A stretch of DNA of 64,000 nucleotides from Tranzscheliella williamsii (GCA_023212725.1 JALBYF010000023.1:62001-126000), one strand, 5' to 3'. Counted from the stretch's first letter, positions 1 to 11,900 are shown. Program-made: numbers and translations. Notes: generated by a model not told the origin, from the letters alone.

Positions 1-1470
1 CAAAGCAGGGCTGCTAGCAGCTCGGCGGCAGCTGCTGGTGCCTCCTTGTCTCGAGCATCGGCGAAGGGCGCCTCAGCGGCTGCGCTTGCCCTGGTTGGCG
101 GAGTGTGCCTCTACCTGGGCTGGATCAGCAAGGCACAGCCGGCAGTACAGTGTGAAGCAGCAGCGCTGCCCAGAAAGCCGACGCCGGCCTCTGCCGTCAA
201 GGGAGGCAACCAGTCTGATCTTCCCGAGGTCTCGCACCTCGACCCGGCTCTGCTGACCGACACCTCCGCGCCGATGAGGGAGCGGATGGAGACGTACGTC
301 AAACTGCTCCAACACAAGATCGTTTCGGCGCTCTCCCAGGAAGAGCCCGAGGCGCGCTTCCTGATCGACAGCTGGCTGCGCAAGGAAGGCGGCGAGGGCA
401 TCTCGTGCGTGTTGCAAGACGGGAGCACCTTCGAGAAGGCCGGCGTCAACATCTCAGTGGTGCACGGTATGCTGCCGCCGGCCGCGGTTAAGCAGATGAG
501 CGCAGACCATGACGGCCTGATGGACAAGACCGGATACAAGCTCGACGGACCGAATCCGGATGTCACCGGCCTGCCCTTCTACGCAGCCGGCCTCAGTCTG
601 GTCGTCCACCCGCGCAATCCGTTCGCGCCTACGGTCCACTTCAACTACCGCTACTTTGAGCTGACTCACCCCGAGACGCTGGCCGACGGGTCGCCGAACC
701 CTAGACATGCCAAGAACAGCGCTGGCGGGGACAAGAGCGACGAGCCGGTTGCATGGTGGTTTGGAGGCGGCACGGACCTGACGCCGATCTACCTGTTCGA
801 CGAGGATGCGCGGCACTTTCACGCGACGCTGAAGCAGGCGGCCGACGCGCACGACGCCGCCTTCTATCCGGCGTGGAAGCGGTGGTGCGACAAGTACTTT
901 TGGATCCCGCACCGCGGCGAGGCGCGCGGCGTGGGTGGGATATTCTTCGACAGTTTGACGCTGCCGCAGTGGGCGTCGACGAGCAAGGCGGCGTTTGTTC
1001 CGCTGTCGGATGGGAGCAAGCCGACGGCGCGTGCGCCGGTGGTGGCTGCGATTTCGTCGGCGCGGGCGCACACGCAGGACTCGCTCTTCGCCACTGTCCG
1101 CTCGCTGGGCGACGCCTTCCTGCCCGCCTACCTGCCCCTCGTCCAGAAGCGCAAACACTCCCCCTTCACAGAAGCCCACCAGCGCTGGCAGCAGATCCGC
1201 CGCGGCCGCTACGTCGAGTTCAACCTCGTCTACGACCGCGGCACCAAGTTCGGCCTGCAAACCCCCGGCGCCCGCATCGAAAGCATCTTCATGAGCCTCC
1301 CCCTCAAGGCGCGCTGGGAATACATGGAGAAGTACAGCGGCGGCGGCGCCCAGGGCCGCGACGGCAAGGCCACCACCACCGCCGACCAGTCGTCCGCGGC
1401 AGCAACCGACCCAGCCGCGCCCGAAGAGAGGACCCAGTCCGTGCTGAGAAATCCTGTCGACTGGGTCTAG
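1..1470 (+). CDS. HEM13: Coproporphyrinogen III oxidase, 5' end outside the window
   Basis: Oxygen-dependent oxidase that converts coproporphyrinogen III to protoporphyrinogen IX in heme synthesis. The frame is open to base 1 with no ATG, so the N-terminus lies outside; the first in-window residues are Ala/Ser-rich and lead into a hydrophobic stretch (AAALALVGGVCLYLGW), which suggests a mitochondrial presequence plus membrane anchor. Family signatures follow in order: FNYRYFEL, WWFGGGTDLTPIYLFDED, WKRWCDKYFWIPHRGEARG, GGIFFDSL, RRGRYVEFNLVYDRGTKFGL and the C-terminal LRNPVDWV. No intron is seen in the visible part. A Gly/Ala/Thr-rich insert of about 35 residues lies just before the conserved C-terminus. 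The family call is secure; the mitochondrial location is inferred. Confidence 0.95.
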   Translation, partial: QSRAASSSAAAAGASLSRASAKGASAAALALVGGVCLYLGWISKAQPAVQCEAAALPRKPTPASAVKGGNQSDLPEVSHLDPALLTDTSAPMRERMETYVKLLQHKIVSALSQEEPEARFLIDSWLRKEGGEGISCVLQDGSTFEKAGVNISVVHGMLPPAAVKQMSADHDGLMDKTGYKLDGPNPDVTGLPFYAAGLSLVVHPRNPFAPTVHFNYRYFELTHPETLADGSPNPRHAKNSAGGDKSDEPVAWWFGGGTDLTPIYLFDEDARHFHATLKQAADAHDAAFYPAWKRWCDKYFWIPHRGEARGVGGIFFDSLTLPQWASTSKAAFVPLSDGSKPTARAPVVAAISSARAHTQDSLFATVRSLGDAFLPAYLPLVQKRKHSPFTEAHQRWQQIRRGRYVEFNLVYDRGTKFGLQTPGARIESIFMSLPLKARWEYMEKYSGGGAQGRDGKATTTADQSSAAATDPAAPEERTQSVLRNPVDWV

Positions 1471-1662
1471 ACCACGCACAACGTCGCTTGGGCTGCATTT
1501 ATCATCTCCCTCACACTACAATGTCGAGCCCCCACTCTACAGTGCCAGACCACCGTCACAACAGGGCTCGTGGTGCGAGAACGCTTGGGGTATGAATGCG
1601 GCTGGCAGTGGAATATGCTACAAAGGGTTGGAATCCGGCGGTCGACAGACTCATGGCTGTGT

Positions 1663-3720
1663 CTAAGGATGTGCTGACGGTCCATGGGTGTTGTCAGTAC
1701 CCTCGCTGTCGAGTAAAGCTGCTTCGTACGGTTTTGGGAGCGCTGGACCCATCGGTTGGGCCTCTGAGCTGGGGGACAGCGGCGACCGGGTTACGCACGG
1801 CTCTTCCACCGGAGTGACAAGCGAATCGGCAGCTGTGGGCGCAGCCGACCTCGCTCGTGCATCAGGACCGGCCCGCTCAGGGAGCACAGTCGCTCCGCCG
1901 GCGAGAGGCAAGGACGGGGCCGAGGCACCCGACTTTGGCTGTGGAGCCCAAGGTAAGGATGCATTTGCAGGAAAAGGCAGCAGTGCCGTCGGCCCGGGCT
2001 TGCCGCCCCTGGTGCCGTAGTGTGTATGCACGGAGGCGGCGCTGCTGATTGCCGCCGTTCCCGAGCTGTTGGAGACAGTGGCGACAGGAGTCAAACTGGA
2101 AGAGGGCGGTGGCGTGGCCAGCAGCAGATAGTGGCCCGAACTCAGCCCGGTCGGACGATCCATGCCGATCAGGCTCAGCTTGGGCGTCCGAAGACCGGCG
2201 GTCGACGTGGAAGACGACAGTCCGATACCACTAGCTTGATGCGAAGCGGACCTCGAAAAGCCCGCTGCGTGAGCCGCGTCGCCGTACGATCTGGACAGGA
2301 AAGAATGGATCGCTTTGTGGGGCGAGTTGGTGTGTGATCTCGGCCGTCTCGTATGCGCCTCGGCATGATACGACGACCGGGCCCCCGGAACTCGAAGAGC
2401 AACGCTGCTGCCTAGCGCGCTGCCTTCGTCTGCATTGTGTCGAATGTCGCTGCCTGGTTCGAGAAACTCGAGCTTCTGATGATGCACGCTGCTGCGCTTG
2501 AACGATCCGCCATCCTGCGAGCCGCGTTTTGGCTGTAGGTGGGATAACAGTGGTGTCCTTTCCCAACTCTCGTCATCAGCCCCTGCCTCCGCTCGGCGTA
2601 AGACACTTTCGTCGCTAGGTTGCTGTGCCTCATCCGCTTCAGTGTCGTGTTGGGGGGCAGACGGACCTGTATTTCGCCAGGTAAGCACGAACACGCCAGC
2701 AAAGGTGGTCAGGCAGCCAAAGAGGAAGTTGATAAGCCGATGTGCGTCCATGTTCTCAAAGTCGCGGTATAGAATGGCCGACCCGGTGATGGCGGATATG
2801 GTGAAGAAGACGAATTGAGTTGGGATCACCTCCCTGCTATCGAAGCGTTGCAGGGCCCTATTCAGATAGGTGATCTGAACAATTGCCGTCGCCGCCAAGA
2901 CGAGTACCAGAACATATGTGATGGGATACTGTAAGGCCTCGAAGGGGTGACCGCCGGAGATGAGCGAGGATATGCCCTTCGTAGAGAGCACAGTAAAGCC
3001 GCCAAAGATGGCGCATGTGCCAACGTCGATCAATACCCATCTGTCTGCTAGCGAGGTTGTGCTTAGGAAAGCCAGCAAAGAGCCGGAAGACACAGCGATG
3101 GTAGCGTAGATGACGAACTCGAGTCGCTTGATTGCTTTGAGCAGATCATCTGGCCCGAGCCGGACATCGTTCTGTTTCGAGCTGAAAACGACAGTGACAG
3201 CGCCGACGATGGCCAATAGGATGCCGCCAATATCGGCCGCTCTGAAGCGCTCCTTCAAGAGTATGGGCGAGATGATCACGTTGGACAGCAGGGCCACGGC
3301 GCCCAAGGGTGCTACCAGAGATGCGGGTGCAAAGCCGTAGGAGATGAAATTGCCCGCTTCTCCCATGGTCATTAGCGCCATACCGAGCCACCAAAGCTTG
3401 CTCTGCAGAAACATGGTGTCCATACCATTTTCGTTGCCGTTCGGGTTGCGGCTCTCCGATTCCGAGCTGTCGCTCCCACTGCGTTCGGCGCCGACTTCAG
3501 CTTGACTGCCGGGCGAAGAAGCCGCGTGTTGGGAGAAAGCGTGGCCATTGCCCTGATCATCGGGACGGTGCTGGCTCTTGTAAGTGTCGGCATCGGCTTG
3601 CTGTCTCTGCACCCGGGTGTGCGCCAGCTTCTGGCAATTGAGCGCAAGACTAATGGTCACATTGCCAGCGACAGCGACACCGACACCGATGAGGGTGTGG
3701 CTAGACGAAGCGAAGCCCAT
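1663..3720 (-). CDS. NIPA-family magnesium transporter with long C-terminal tail
   Basis: Multi-pass protein of the NIPA (DUF803) magnesium transporter family, 685 residues from the ATG at 3720. That start is preferred because the first membrane segment follows at once (GVGVAVAGNVTISLALNCQK), as is usual in the family; the frame stays open upstream to an ATG at 3933, adding 71 residues. A hydrophilic Ser/Asn-rich loop of about 60 residues separates segment 1 from segment 2. Then comes the family core with GMALMTMGEAGNFISYGF, PASLVAPLGAVALLSNVI and SPILLKERFRAADIGGILLA, with about eight further hydrophobic segments ending near FVLTWRN. The last 300 or so residues are disordered and Ser/Ala/Pro-rich, probably cytosolic. 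Transport of magnesium is known for the family; substrate here is inferred. Confidence 0.9.
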   Translation of the reverse strand: MGFASSSHTLIGVGVAVAGNVTISLALNCQKLAHTRVQRQQADADTYKSQHRPDDQGNGHAFSQHAASSPGSQAEVGAERSGSDSSESESRNPNGNENGMDTMFLQSKLWWLGMALMTMGEAGNFISYGFAPASLVAPLGAVALLSNVIISPILLKERFRAADIGGILLAIVGAVTVVFSSKQNDVRLGPDDLLKAIKRLEFVIYATIAVSSGSLLAFLSTTSLADRWVLIDVGTCAIFGGFTVLSTKGISSLISGGHPFEALQYPITYVLVLVLAATAIVQITYLNRALQRFDSREVIPTQFVFFTISAITGSAILYRDFENMDAHRLINFLFGCLTTFAGVFVLTWRNTGPSAPQHDTEADEAQQPSDESVLRRAEAGADDESWERTPLLSHLQPKRGSQDGGSFKRSSVHHQKLEFLEPGSDIRHNADEGSALGSSVALRVPGARSSYHAEAHTRRPRSHTNSPHKAIHSFLSRSYGDAAHAAGFSRSASHQASGIGLSSSTSTAGLRTPKLSLIGMDRPTGLSSGHYLLLATPPPSSSLTPVATVSNSSGTAAISSAASVHTHYGTRGGKPGPTALLPFPANASLPWAPQPKSGASAPSLPLAGGATVLPERAGPDARARSAAPTAADSLVTPVEEPCVTRSPLSPSSEAQPMGPALPKPYEAALLDSEGTDNTHGPSAHP

Positions 3721-5743
3721 CACTTCCGCGCCGGAGGCGGAGGTACGCCAAGCCAACGCTGGAGATGGCTCTGGTTCGGGCTCGGCCGGACCCCGCACAG
3801 GCACGCTGAACAGCGGAAATGGGTCGAATGCCCCTAAGCCAGCATGTGCAAAGTATAGTCGAGACCAATCCGCTCCTACCCTTCGCGCCCAGCTTGCGAA
3901 CCTGCCCTCTGCTGGCGGATCTGTACGTTTCAACGTTTAGCTACGCTGCTAGAAGATCACAATGCAAAGGTACTCATGCTGCCAAAGGTGAGGGTGAGTG
4001 TCCGGTCTACACAAATCTGTGATACAAGGTGAATGTCAAGGGGGTACAGATAATCGATGGCGGCAAAAGTCGAAGGAATGGAAACAGGTTTCTTTCGTAC
4101 GAACGGGTCTTTCTTGTGGCCGATGGAATCGAAGCATTTCGGTTGTGATAGTGCGCGAAAGGGCTCTAACAATAGCATCTGTAACGGATAGGGCTTTGTT
4201 TGTAGGCGGCTCCACACATTAGCGCTTCCTTTGACGGACGAGAAGGTCCTCGTTTCGAAGCAAGCGACTGCAGCAAGCGACTGATGAAGTGTCGCAATTC
4301 TGGTCACCGTCAGAGGGCCGCTGCTAGGGGCGCAGGATCTGGGTTGTGGTTTTGGTTTGTTTGGCAGAAGCGGAGCGTTCCTGTTGCGAATGTGAATGCA
4401 GAGCGAAAGCGACATTGCAGAGGTGCCTAGATGGGCCGAATTGCTAAAAAAGGCAGCTGGTCTAGACCCCAGGGACGAATGGCCCTGAATTTTATTAACG
4501 ACTACGACAAGTTGACCTGCGGCGGCAAGCTCCGTCGAAACTCGACGCTAGAGCATGGCGGAATTTGATCATGACGCTAGAGCATGGGGAGCTGGTCTAC
4601 TGCGTGAAGAGCAAAAGCTTAAGCTTGGATGGGGGGTCAGGAGAGGGCCATGTGAGCCGATGTTGGTGCTCCAAAAGCGGTGATGGGGCGGTGGGGGAGC
4701 GTCAAGTTGGCGAGGTTGATCTAGCGGGGCGAAGCTATCTTTAGCGGTGACGTGCGACGGCGAGCGCATGCGGAAGCCGCTCTTTGCGCATGCGACGCGC
4801 GAAGCTGGGTTCGGTCTTCCCGGCCTTAGCCGAGCGGTTCTTACCCACGCATCGTGGGAAGGTAGCGCTCGCTTCGGCCCGAGCGGAAACCTTGGCGGCA
4901 TGTGCCGTCGCGACCCGACGAGCCAGACCGGCGCGTTGGTTCGAGTTGCACCTATTCCTGGCCATCATACGGTTGCTTACCCTGCGCCTCGATTTCGCGC
5001 AGAACCGGCTAAGGTCGGCCTCCCACCCTGCATCCCTCTGCGACTACCAGCCTAGCCCCGCTAGCCTTTTCCCCCATCAGCACTACAAGCGCGCTTCGCG
5101 TCCCTAAGCCCAGATTCGCTCCTGCTCCCAGCTGGCCGGCCAGTCAAGATTCGACTCAAGCAAAACAAGCACGCAAGGAACGTCGACCCACCGCATATAT
5201 CACCGATCCGACGCACTACGGCCAACACGCTGTACTCACCCAGCCGTAGGTAGTCATCCAACTGGGTCTGACACAGACGGCTAACGCCCTGGCATTGGGT
5301 TCATAGCGCGCGTATGCAAAGTGGAATTGCTCGTCGGCTTCGGCGAACTGCGACAGTAGGGGCACAGGTAATAGTACAGAGGTAACATGATAGACAAGCG
5401 AGTAAGCAGTAACGGGTCGGCAGATCCCATCCGAAATAGAGACGACGGAGCTCGATCCTCGGAAGCGTGTGAGTGGAATTGGCGCAACTTGGTAGTCTGA
5501 TAGACCGAGATGGGGTACGATCAAGCAAAGCAGGTGCAGATGGAGCTGCCAGCGTGAACGGAGCGGCGCGGCACGAGTCAAAGGCGATACGGAGAGACGA
5601 AGCCGGTATGCAAAGGCAGAAAAAGAGCTAGGTAGAGAGAAAGAGGACCAGAGAAGGGCAGAGGCGGGGTATCCCAGAGCATATAGGTCGTGATCGTGGC
5701 GCGGCCTAGCCACGGGAGCAAGACGACGAGGGCGAATGCAGCG
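3721..5743. other. Intergenic region between transporter start and transcription factor stop
   Basis: Both flanking genes read on the minus strand, so this holds the transporter promoter and the 3' untranslated part of the zinc-finger gene. If the transporter uses the upstream ATG at 3933, the first 213 bases are coding. A strongly basic minus-strand ORF of 75 codons (4741-4968) and a 165-codon ORF (5216-5713) have no recognisable domain. I see no RNA gene; an A-box-like stretch near 4826-4840 lacks a matching B box. Confidence 0.5.
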
Positions 5744-7705
5744 TTAAGCAAAGGTGGGTGAGCCTTCGAACGCCGTGGTGGGCATGTCAGGCGACGAGTT
5801 GACACTGAGGCCTCCGGCTGGTGCGAGTGCCTGTCGATGGACCGTAGGTTTGTTAAGCGCGATCGGCCCGCCAAGGCATGCCTGGCTGAGCGAGCCACGC
5901 TTGCCACTGATCGTCGCGGCAGCATCGGCAGCGGCCTGCGCGGCGGCAGCAGCGGCAGCATGAGGATCGTGCCGCGGCTCGTTGTTCTGAAACCTGTCGG
6001 CCCCAGTCGTGAGCGACAGAAGCTCGGACGAACGGCCGACGAGCCCGGCAGGGCGGAAGTGCGTCTTGAGATGCTGAGCCAGGTTGTCCGATCGGCCAAA
6101 GAATTTGCCACACGTTTCAACGGGACACTTGTGAGGACGCTCCTGCGTATGCGTACGGTTGTGACGTTTCAGATGTTCCATACGCTTGAAGCGTTTGCCA
6201 CAGTGGCAGACGTGCAACTTGTCCGCTGAGCTGACAATCAGCGGAGGTGGCCCTGCGTTGCGCGCTCGGCCTCGCGGTGTATTGCGCGAGACGGAAGCCG
6301 AGATGCTGCGACTGCGACCATCCATCATGGACGAAAAGGAACCGTCGTGGATCGGAGAGCCCAGCGAAATCAAGCTATTGCTTCGGTGGCCTGACATCGA
6401 CGGAGCGCTATAGTACGGATCAAAACCCGGCGACATCAGACCGTGATGGGTGGGCGTGGAAGGGTACATGAAGCCGCCCTTGCCCCGCGAGTCGTTGCTT
6501 GCCACCGCCGACGAGGAAGGTGTCGATGGGAAAGAAGCAAAAGACGAGGCCTCGGACGAGGTGGACGATCGAGTGAGCTGAGGCGTCGTGGTGGGCGCCG
6601 AGGCGACGCGCGCCATGGCGGCAGAAGCCATGCCCGAAGCCGACATCTCGGGCAGGCTGGATCGAGCGGACTGTGACGAGGGGGGACTTTGGAAGTGATC
6701 ACGGAACGCCAGGTTGGCATGGAAGCTGGGTTCCTGCTTGGCGTGCAGGTCCGCGAGACTCAACAACGGAGGCGCTTGCTTGTGATACGACTCATCTTCG
6801 TAGTGACCATCGCCATGGCCTCGCATGCTGTCGACGCTGGTCAACCTTCGAAGTGCTATCCCCGATGGTGGATAGAAGGGCGAAGCAGGCTGTGAAGAGT
6901 CGCCGCGAGCCGAAAAGTCTGGTGTCGAACCGACAGAGAAGGACTGAGCTGGAGTGCCGCTGTACGTTGGACCGCTTCCAAACGAGGCACGGCTCAAGAC
7001 GGAATGAGGAGTGAGCGGCATCTGGGCTTGTTTAAAGCCATCGCTCAGGTTGGCTGAAGGCTGGCCTCCAAAAGTGCCGGTGTAGGAAGGCATGGGCGTG
7101 GTCTCTTCCGAACCATCCGAGTCGATCGGTCGAGTACTGCCGCTCACCTGCAAATGCCCCCCATCGGGATGGGAAGCCAGCATGGCAACGTCGAAAGATT
7201 GGGCAGCCCTACGCCTGTAATGTGAGGGAGGTGGCATGTTCGAGTCGACCTGCTCTTGACCTTGGGAAAGAGCGAGCAAGGCGTTGTGCTGCTCGGGGAT
7301 AAAGCCCGAGTGGTCGTCGTAGTTGGGCAGTTCCATATGCCCTGTAGAGTCTGGAGTTCCGAGCGCAAGGCCAGATAGAGACGACAGTGTCCCCGGCATG
7401 TTCATTGGCGACTCGTTCGGCGTGAAGGAGCGCGGAGAATAGGATTCAGGAAATCCCGAAAGCTCCGAGGCCTGGCTGACACTGTTGCACGAAGAGATGG
7501 CCGAGCTGACGGACCCTCGACGGTTTGTGAAGGCAGGCTGCGACATACCGGATAGAGCGAAACCATAGGCAGGCATCGAGAAGGAATGGGACATGGATAC
7601 GGACGAGGTGCTGGCCTGGTACGAAGGTGAAGATAGGCCGTCCAAAAGACCGAGAGAGTTATGACTCAGGCTATCGTGGTCGCCCTGGTTGATATTACCG
7701 TACAT
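5744..7705 (-). CDS. C2H2 zinc-finger transcription factor
   Basis: Protein of 653 residues, intronless, with an ATG at 7705. Two adjacent C2H2 fingers lie near residues 498-549, joined by the linker THTQERPHK. Finger 1 ligands are C500, C502, H515 and H519; finger 2 ligands are C527, C532, H545 and H549. The contact helices (RMEHLKRH and RSDNLAQH) resemble those of fungal stress and development regulators of the Ste12-C2H2/Msn2 type and of the smut factor Biz1. Finger 1 has only one residue between its cysteines. The 500 residues before the fingers are Ser/Pro/Gln-rich and look like an activation or regulatory region; a poly-Ala run follows the fingers. The very long upstream region suggests complex control. 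Orthology to a named factor is not established. Confidence 0.9.
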   Translation of the reverse strand: MYGNINQGDHDSLSHNSLGLLDGLSSPSYQASTSSVSMSHSFSMPAYGFALSGMSQPAFTNRRGSVSSAISSCNSVSQASELSGFPESYSPRSFTPNESPMNMPGTLSSLSGLALGTPDSTGHMELPNYDDHSGFIPEQHNALLALSQGQEQVDSNMPPPSHYRRRAAQSFDVAMLASHPDGGHLQVSGSTRPIDSDGSEETTPMPSYTGTFGGQPSANLSDGFKQAQMPLTPHSVLSRASFGSGPTYSGTPAQSFSVGSTPDFSARGDSSQPASPFYPPSGIALRRLTSVDSMRGHGDGHYEDESYHKQAPPLLSLADLHAKQEPSFHANLAFRDHFQSPPSSQSARSSLPEMSASGMASAAMARVASAPTTTPQLTRSSTSSEASSFASFPSTPSSSAVASNDSRGKGGFMYPSTPTHHGLMSPGFDPYYSAPSMSGHRSNSLISLGSPIHDGSFSSMMDGRSRSISASVSRNTPRGRARNAGPPPLIVSSADKLHVCHCGKRFKRMEHLKRHNRTHTQERPHKCPVETCGKFFGRSDNLAQHLKTHFRPAGLVGRSSELLSLTTGADRFQNNEPRHDPHAAAAAAAQAAADAAATISGKRGSLSQACLGGPIALNKPTVHRQALAPAGGLSVNSSPDMPTTAFEGSPTFA

Positions 7706-8923
7706 CTTGTAGGGGAGTAGGGGTGAAACTGATGAGTAGAGTCTTCCTGGAATGCGTTGGAAGCACAGGATTGCGTGATTAGGTCAACAAAGATGCTTGT
7801 TGGGGTATGTAGAAGTGGTTGGTATTGATAGGATATGTCTGAGCAAATGTATCTTAGCAAGTGTCGAAGTAGAGCGCATGGGTTTTCGAGTGAGGACGAT
7901 GAGGAGGATGACAAACACGGGCGGCTGATGCGGAAAATGCAGTGTGTGACGACGACGCGGGAGCGAGATGGTAGGGAGGAAAGGAGAATGACAGAAATTA
8001 CGGTGATGCTCGCGTCCTTGTAAGTCGACGGAACGAGCTCAAAGTCGCGGAATGCTAGATGAGGCGGCAAGGGAAGTGGGGGGCGGGGGGGTGGCGAGGG
8101 TAGAGCGTGCGGAAGGGGCGGTGGTTTTGTATCAATGGACGGCTGCACAGTGGATCAAAGGGATAAGGACTCGCAGCTGACGAACGAATGTGGTACAGGC
8201 ACAGATTTGACAAGACTGGCAGGACATCGAGCTGGAAGCAGCCACACAAAAGCATGCTGCATGGGAGGTAGAATGGCAGCGTACTGGATCACTTAGCTTT
8301 GCCAGCTGTCGGTGTTCAACAGCCGCGCTGGTTTGCAGTACCTTCCCAGGGCGGTGGATCAAGTCTGGGACATGCAGGGCCGACAAAGACCAGGACAGGC
8401 GGCCGACAAGGGATCCAGAGCGGCAGGACAGCGTGAGAGCAAGTGCACCACAAGTTGCCATTACGGGTGGTAGAGCGAGCGAAGCTGTCAAGACGGTACG
8501 GTGGGGCCTAAGGCCAATTACGACAGGGATAGGGTTTGATCGTACAGGGTTCTGCAGCCAGAAGCATGGCATAGGAACGCAAGAGGGCCAACCCACGCTT
8601 GGCGTGCCAAACGCTATCGCATCGCGGACGCGCTCAGAGATCCAGGTAAATCGGACTACGCACATCCTGTATGGCAGGATCTGGCAAGGCAAGTAGTGAT
8701 GGGAATCGGCAAAGCATCAGATCGCAGGACAGCCGTAATTATTGTCCATTTAAGTAAGGGGTTGATGTGCAAAGTCAGCTCCATCCAGTTTCCTGCCCCG
8801 GCTCCCATCCAGTTTCCTGCGTATCCCAGTACTGGAACGCCTTGGCAGATGACACCTAACATCTGGGCGCGCTTGACCTCCCATCGCTACCAAATTGGGT
8901 TAACACGCGAATTACCCGTTTAG

Positions 8924-8947
8924 GAATGTGAATGTGAATGTGAATGT
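8924..8947. repeat. Hexamer GAATGT x4
   Basis: Four perfect tandem copies of GAATGT in the gene-poor region. A simple-sequence tract with no evident function. Confidence 0.9.
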
Positions 8948-11900
8948 GGCTCGCTGGTCTTCGATTGTAACTCTAGCCGGGTTTTCCCACCGGAGCAGTT
9001 ATCCCCGCCTTGTACTGTAGCCACAGATCACTGAGACTGGCGCCAGCTGAAGAGCGATTCACACCAACGAGAGCTGAGAGCTGGAAAGCGCTTGGCTTTC
9101 AATCTGCCCAATCAAGCGAGGAAGACGCTTCGCGGCCGCTTCTTTGCACCAGTTCCAATCTGCCCATCGTCGGTGAAGGCGTAATGATTTCAAGTCTTTG
9201 TCTACTAAAATGAATCCCGTCCGGGACGCCCTACAAGTACGAGGATAGAATCGCGGACTGCTTGGCTCTGAGAGGTACCAGCCAAGAGCAAGGTGGAGAG
9301 AAAACTCCGATCTGGCTGGCAACTGAGATGCGGCGCTGAACTGCATGGTTTTGGTTCCCATCGCTTAACAACAAGATGCGTGACAGTATTTGTGAATCTA
9401 TTCACCAAGATTTGCCAACTGTCGGGTGATGCCGAAAAGCATGTACTTCCAACAGCCTGACTAGTCACGTCCTAGTAATCAATCTAACCACCGCCGCATA
9501 ATCAACCTCTCGACCGATCTTGTGGTCCCGATGCACCAACCTGAGCTTGTTTGAATTGTGCATTGCGCTTTGGATGCTGTCAACGTGGACCAGCGGAGAT
9601 TTTGGTCCAAAGCCCCTGGTTCGTGGGCCTAAGATTTTGGTCTAGTTACGAGTCGCCGACAGAACCGAGAGAGGGTGACCCATCTCGGCTGCGATATGAG
9701 CTACAGGGAGTCATCAGAGCATACAAGCGGGCGACGGTGTAGTTGACCGTCCAGGCTGGCGAATGGCACCCTTAAAACAAATTCCAGACTTATCTGCGGC
9801 CGACGCCAGAGCGCAGCGTCGTAACGTTAGGGCAGTATCAAGTACATGAGATGGTGCGGAGGGGATCGAACCTTAGGGTCGGGGCTGAATGGCAAGCCCA
9901 CTCAAAGTCAGCAATGTCGCGATCCACATCGAAGCTCCTCATCCCAAAGAACGCAACACGACCGATGTGTGCCGAGTCGGCGATGAATCGCCTCCGGTAG
10001 TAACCAGCCTGTACTGGCAAGTCCATTCGGACATACAAAAGTCGTAGCAGATGGCAGATGGCCGAGTTGCGCTTTCCTCGCTGTATTTCGTTCCAGATTG
10101 TGCCAGTGTGAGGGCTGCCACCTAGGCACAAGAAGGGCCAGGCCGGCTAAAGAGTGATACGGATGCTAGCACGGCCATGGCCAATACCTCTGTCACACAC
10201 GATGCAGAGGTACACAGATCAACGCCATCTTCGCGCCAAGAAGTCTACAGAGTAAAACACACACATGCACACTGAAACCTCGAGTATGATACAACACATG
10301 ATTCAGGCCAATAGGCCTCGTGTGAATGATGAGTTCACGCCAGATATGTCAGCGACATGCTTCTCTGGGAGGTAGGCAACCAGGCTCGGACTTTAGGGTC
10401 CTATGTAATGGCTTTGGCAAGCCGGTCTACAGCGAAGCCCCGGTTGTCGCATCTAAGCAGCGAATTGTCTTACCCGCCTGACGATCAAGACGCAAGCAGC
10501 GAGCTCCCTTCTCCGAGTAGACTCCGAATTCTGCCAGCATGATGTTACGGCAGTGGGTTGCATGCTTTGCTACGTTCGCTGCATCTGGTACCGAGAGTTT
10601 GAATTGAACCTTATGCTGGCGGTAGCCGATTGGGTCTCGCACTTCACTGGCGAACCCCGATAGAGAGATTTCATTTGTAGTTGGCGGGTACAATTCAAAG
10701 CCCGAGCGCTTACGTCGGTTCATTATCAGGTTGAAGCCGTACGTCGAAAACGTGTCGCGGCTCTGGCTTCGAAAGGTCATTCCGGTGCACACAGGCCAGT
10801 ATTTCGAATTTGCCAGTGCGCTGCGCTCTGAGCAGGCGGCATGGCTGTCAAATGAAACGTATCTGAGGACCTGCATGCGACCAAACTGTCCTTGCTCCGC
10901 GTCTCTACTCCGACGGAAACCGCAGGTCACACCCCAAAGACACGCAGCTACTTGCTCCTTCCGCTCGTCCTTTCTGTTGCGGTTTGGGCTCGGATCACGC
11001 GGAACTGCCAGTCATGTTGCACTCGAAGGCAGTTCGTTGTGCGAATTGGGGGGCAATAGGGTTAGGGCCTGACGGCAGATCCGTGTCTGATCTGGTTCCT
11101 TTGTGTGCACATGTGCAGTGTCGCCTTCCATGCGCTCGGCACCTAGTGTTGGGATCGAACATGTGGACTGCAACTCTCCGCTTCGATCTCCGCCTAATTC
11201 AACTAGCCCGCAATTTGCGCTGCCGGTCATACGAACACTAAGCGCTACCCAGGAAGCAGCCAACCATAGGGGGAATGTGGCATGCATATCTCTGCTTTTC
11301 TAACCGTCGTCTCGGTTCGCTAGAGGACCGCATTCTTGCTCTTCTACGCGACTGTCACAGACAACGGCTCGCCGTCGCCTGGTCGCAAAAACGAAAGCGT
11401 ACGACACGTCAGGACGACCCAGCTAGACCGTAAAAGCGCGAAAATGCGCGTAAGGTGGATGGTCAGCGTGGACCAGCATGCTAGTGCGAGGGGTTCGCCT
11501 AGTAGGTCGATTCTGCTTCGCTCCCAGTCTAGATGATGGCAGGGGGAGGCTTACCATCTGAACGGCAGCGCAGCCGCGCAGTCGCCAGCGTTTCTTCGCC
11601 AAAACCTAGTATGCAGGCTTCTGTTCAAGGGTCCAAAAGGAGAGGCCACAGGACCTTGTCACGGGGTCGACGGTGAGGATGATCGCTCCTCAATCGTGCA
11701 GGATGACGAGGTACGTCCCACCTCGGTCTGGTGTGTCGTGAATCTTTTCTGGACCGTTGAAGGATACCAGCCGCGGCGTGTTTCCGGATCCGCATGCGTG
11801 CAAATGCCGGAAAGTAGGAGGCGTGGGAGAACTCAGTAGGCGATTTCTGGTCTGCAAGTCACCGTGGACCGCCATTCGCGCGGACGCATGAGGACAGGAC

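Noticed and set aside
454..1479. 341-codon minus ORF opposite HEM13
   Set aside because: Antisense shadow of a clear conserved gene.
4800..4900. A-box-like TAGCCGAGCGGTT suggesting a Ser/Leu tRNA
   Set aside because: No B box follows at the expected distance and the stems do not fold.
9851..9950. tRNA-like 3' end on the minus strand (a TTCGATCC loop followed by CTCCGCACCA)
   Set aside because: No matching A box or acceptor-stem partner upstream, and the T stem does not pair.
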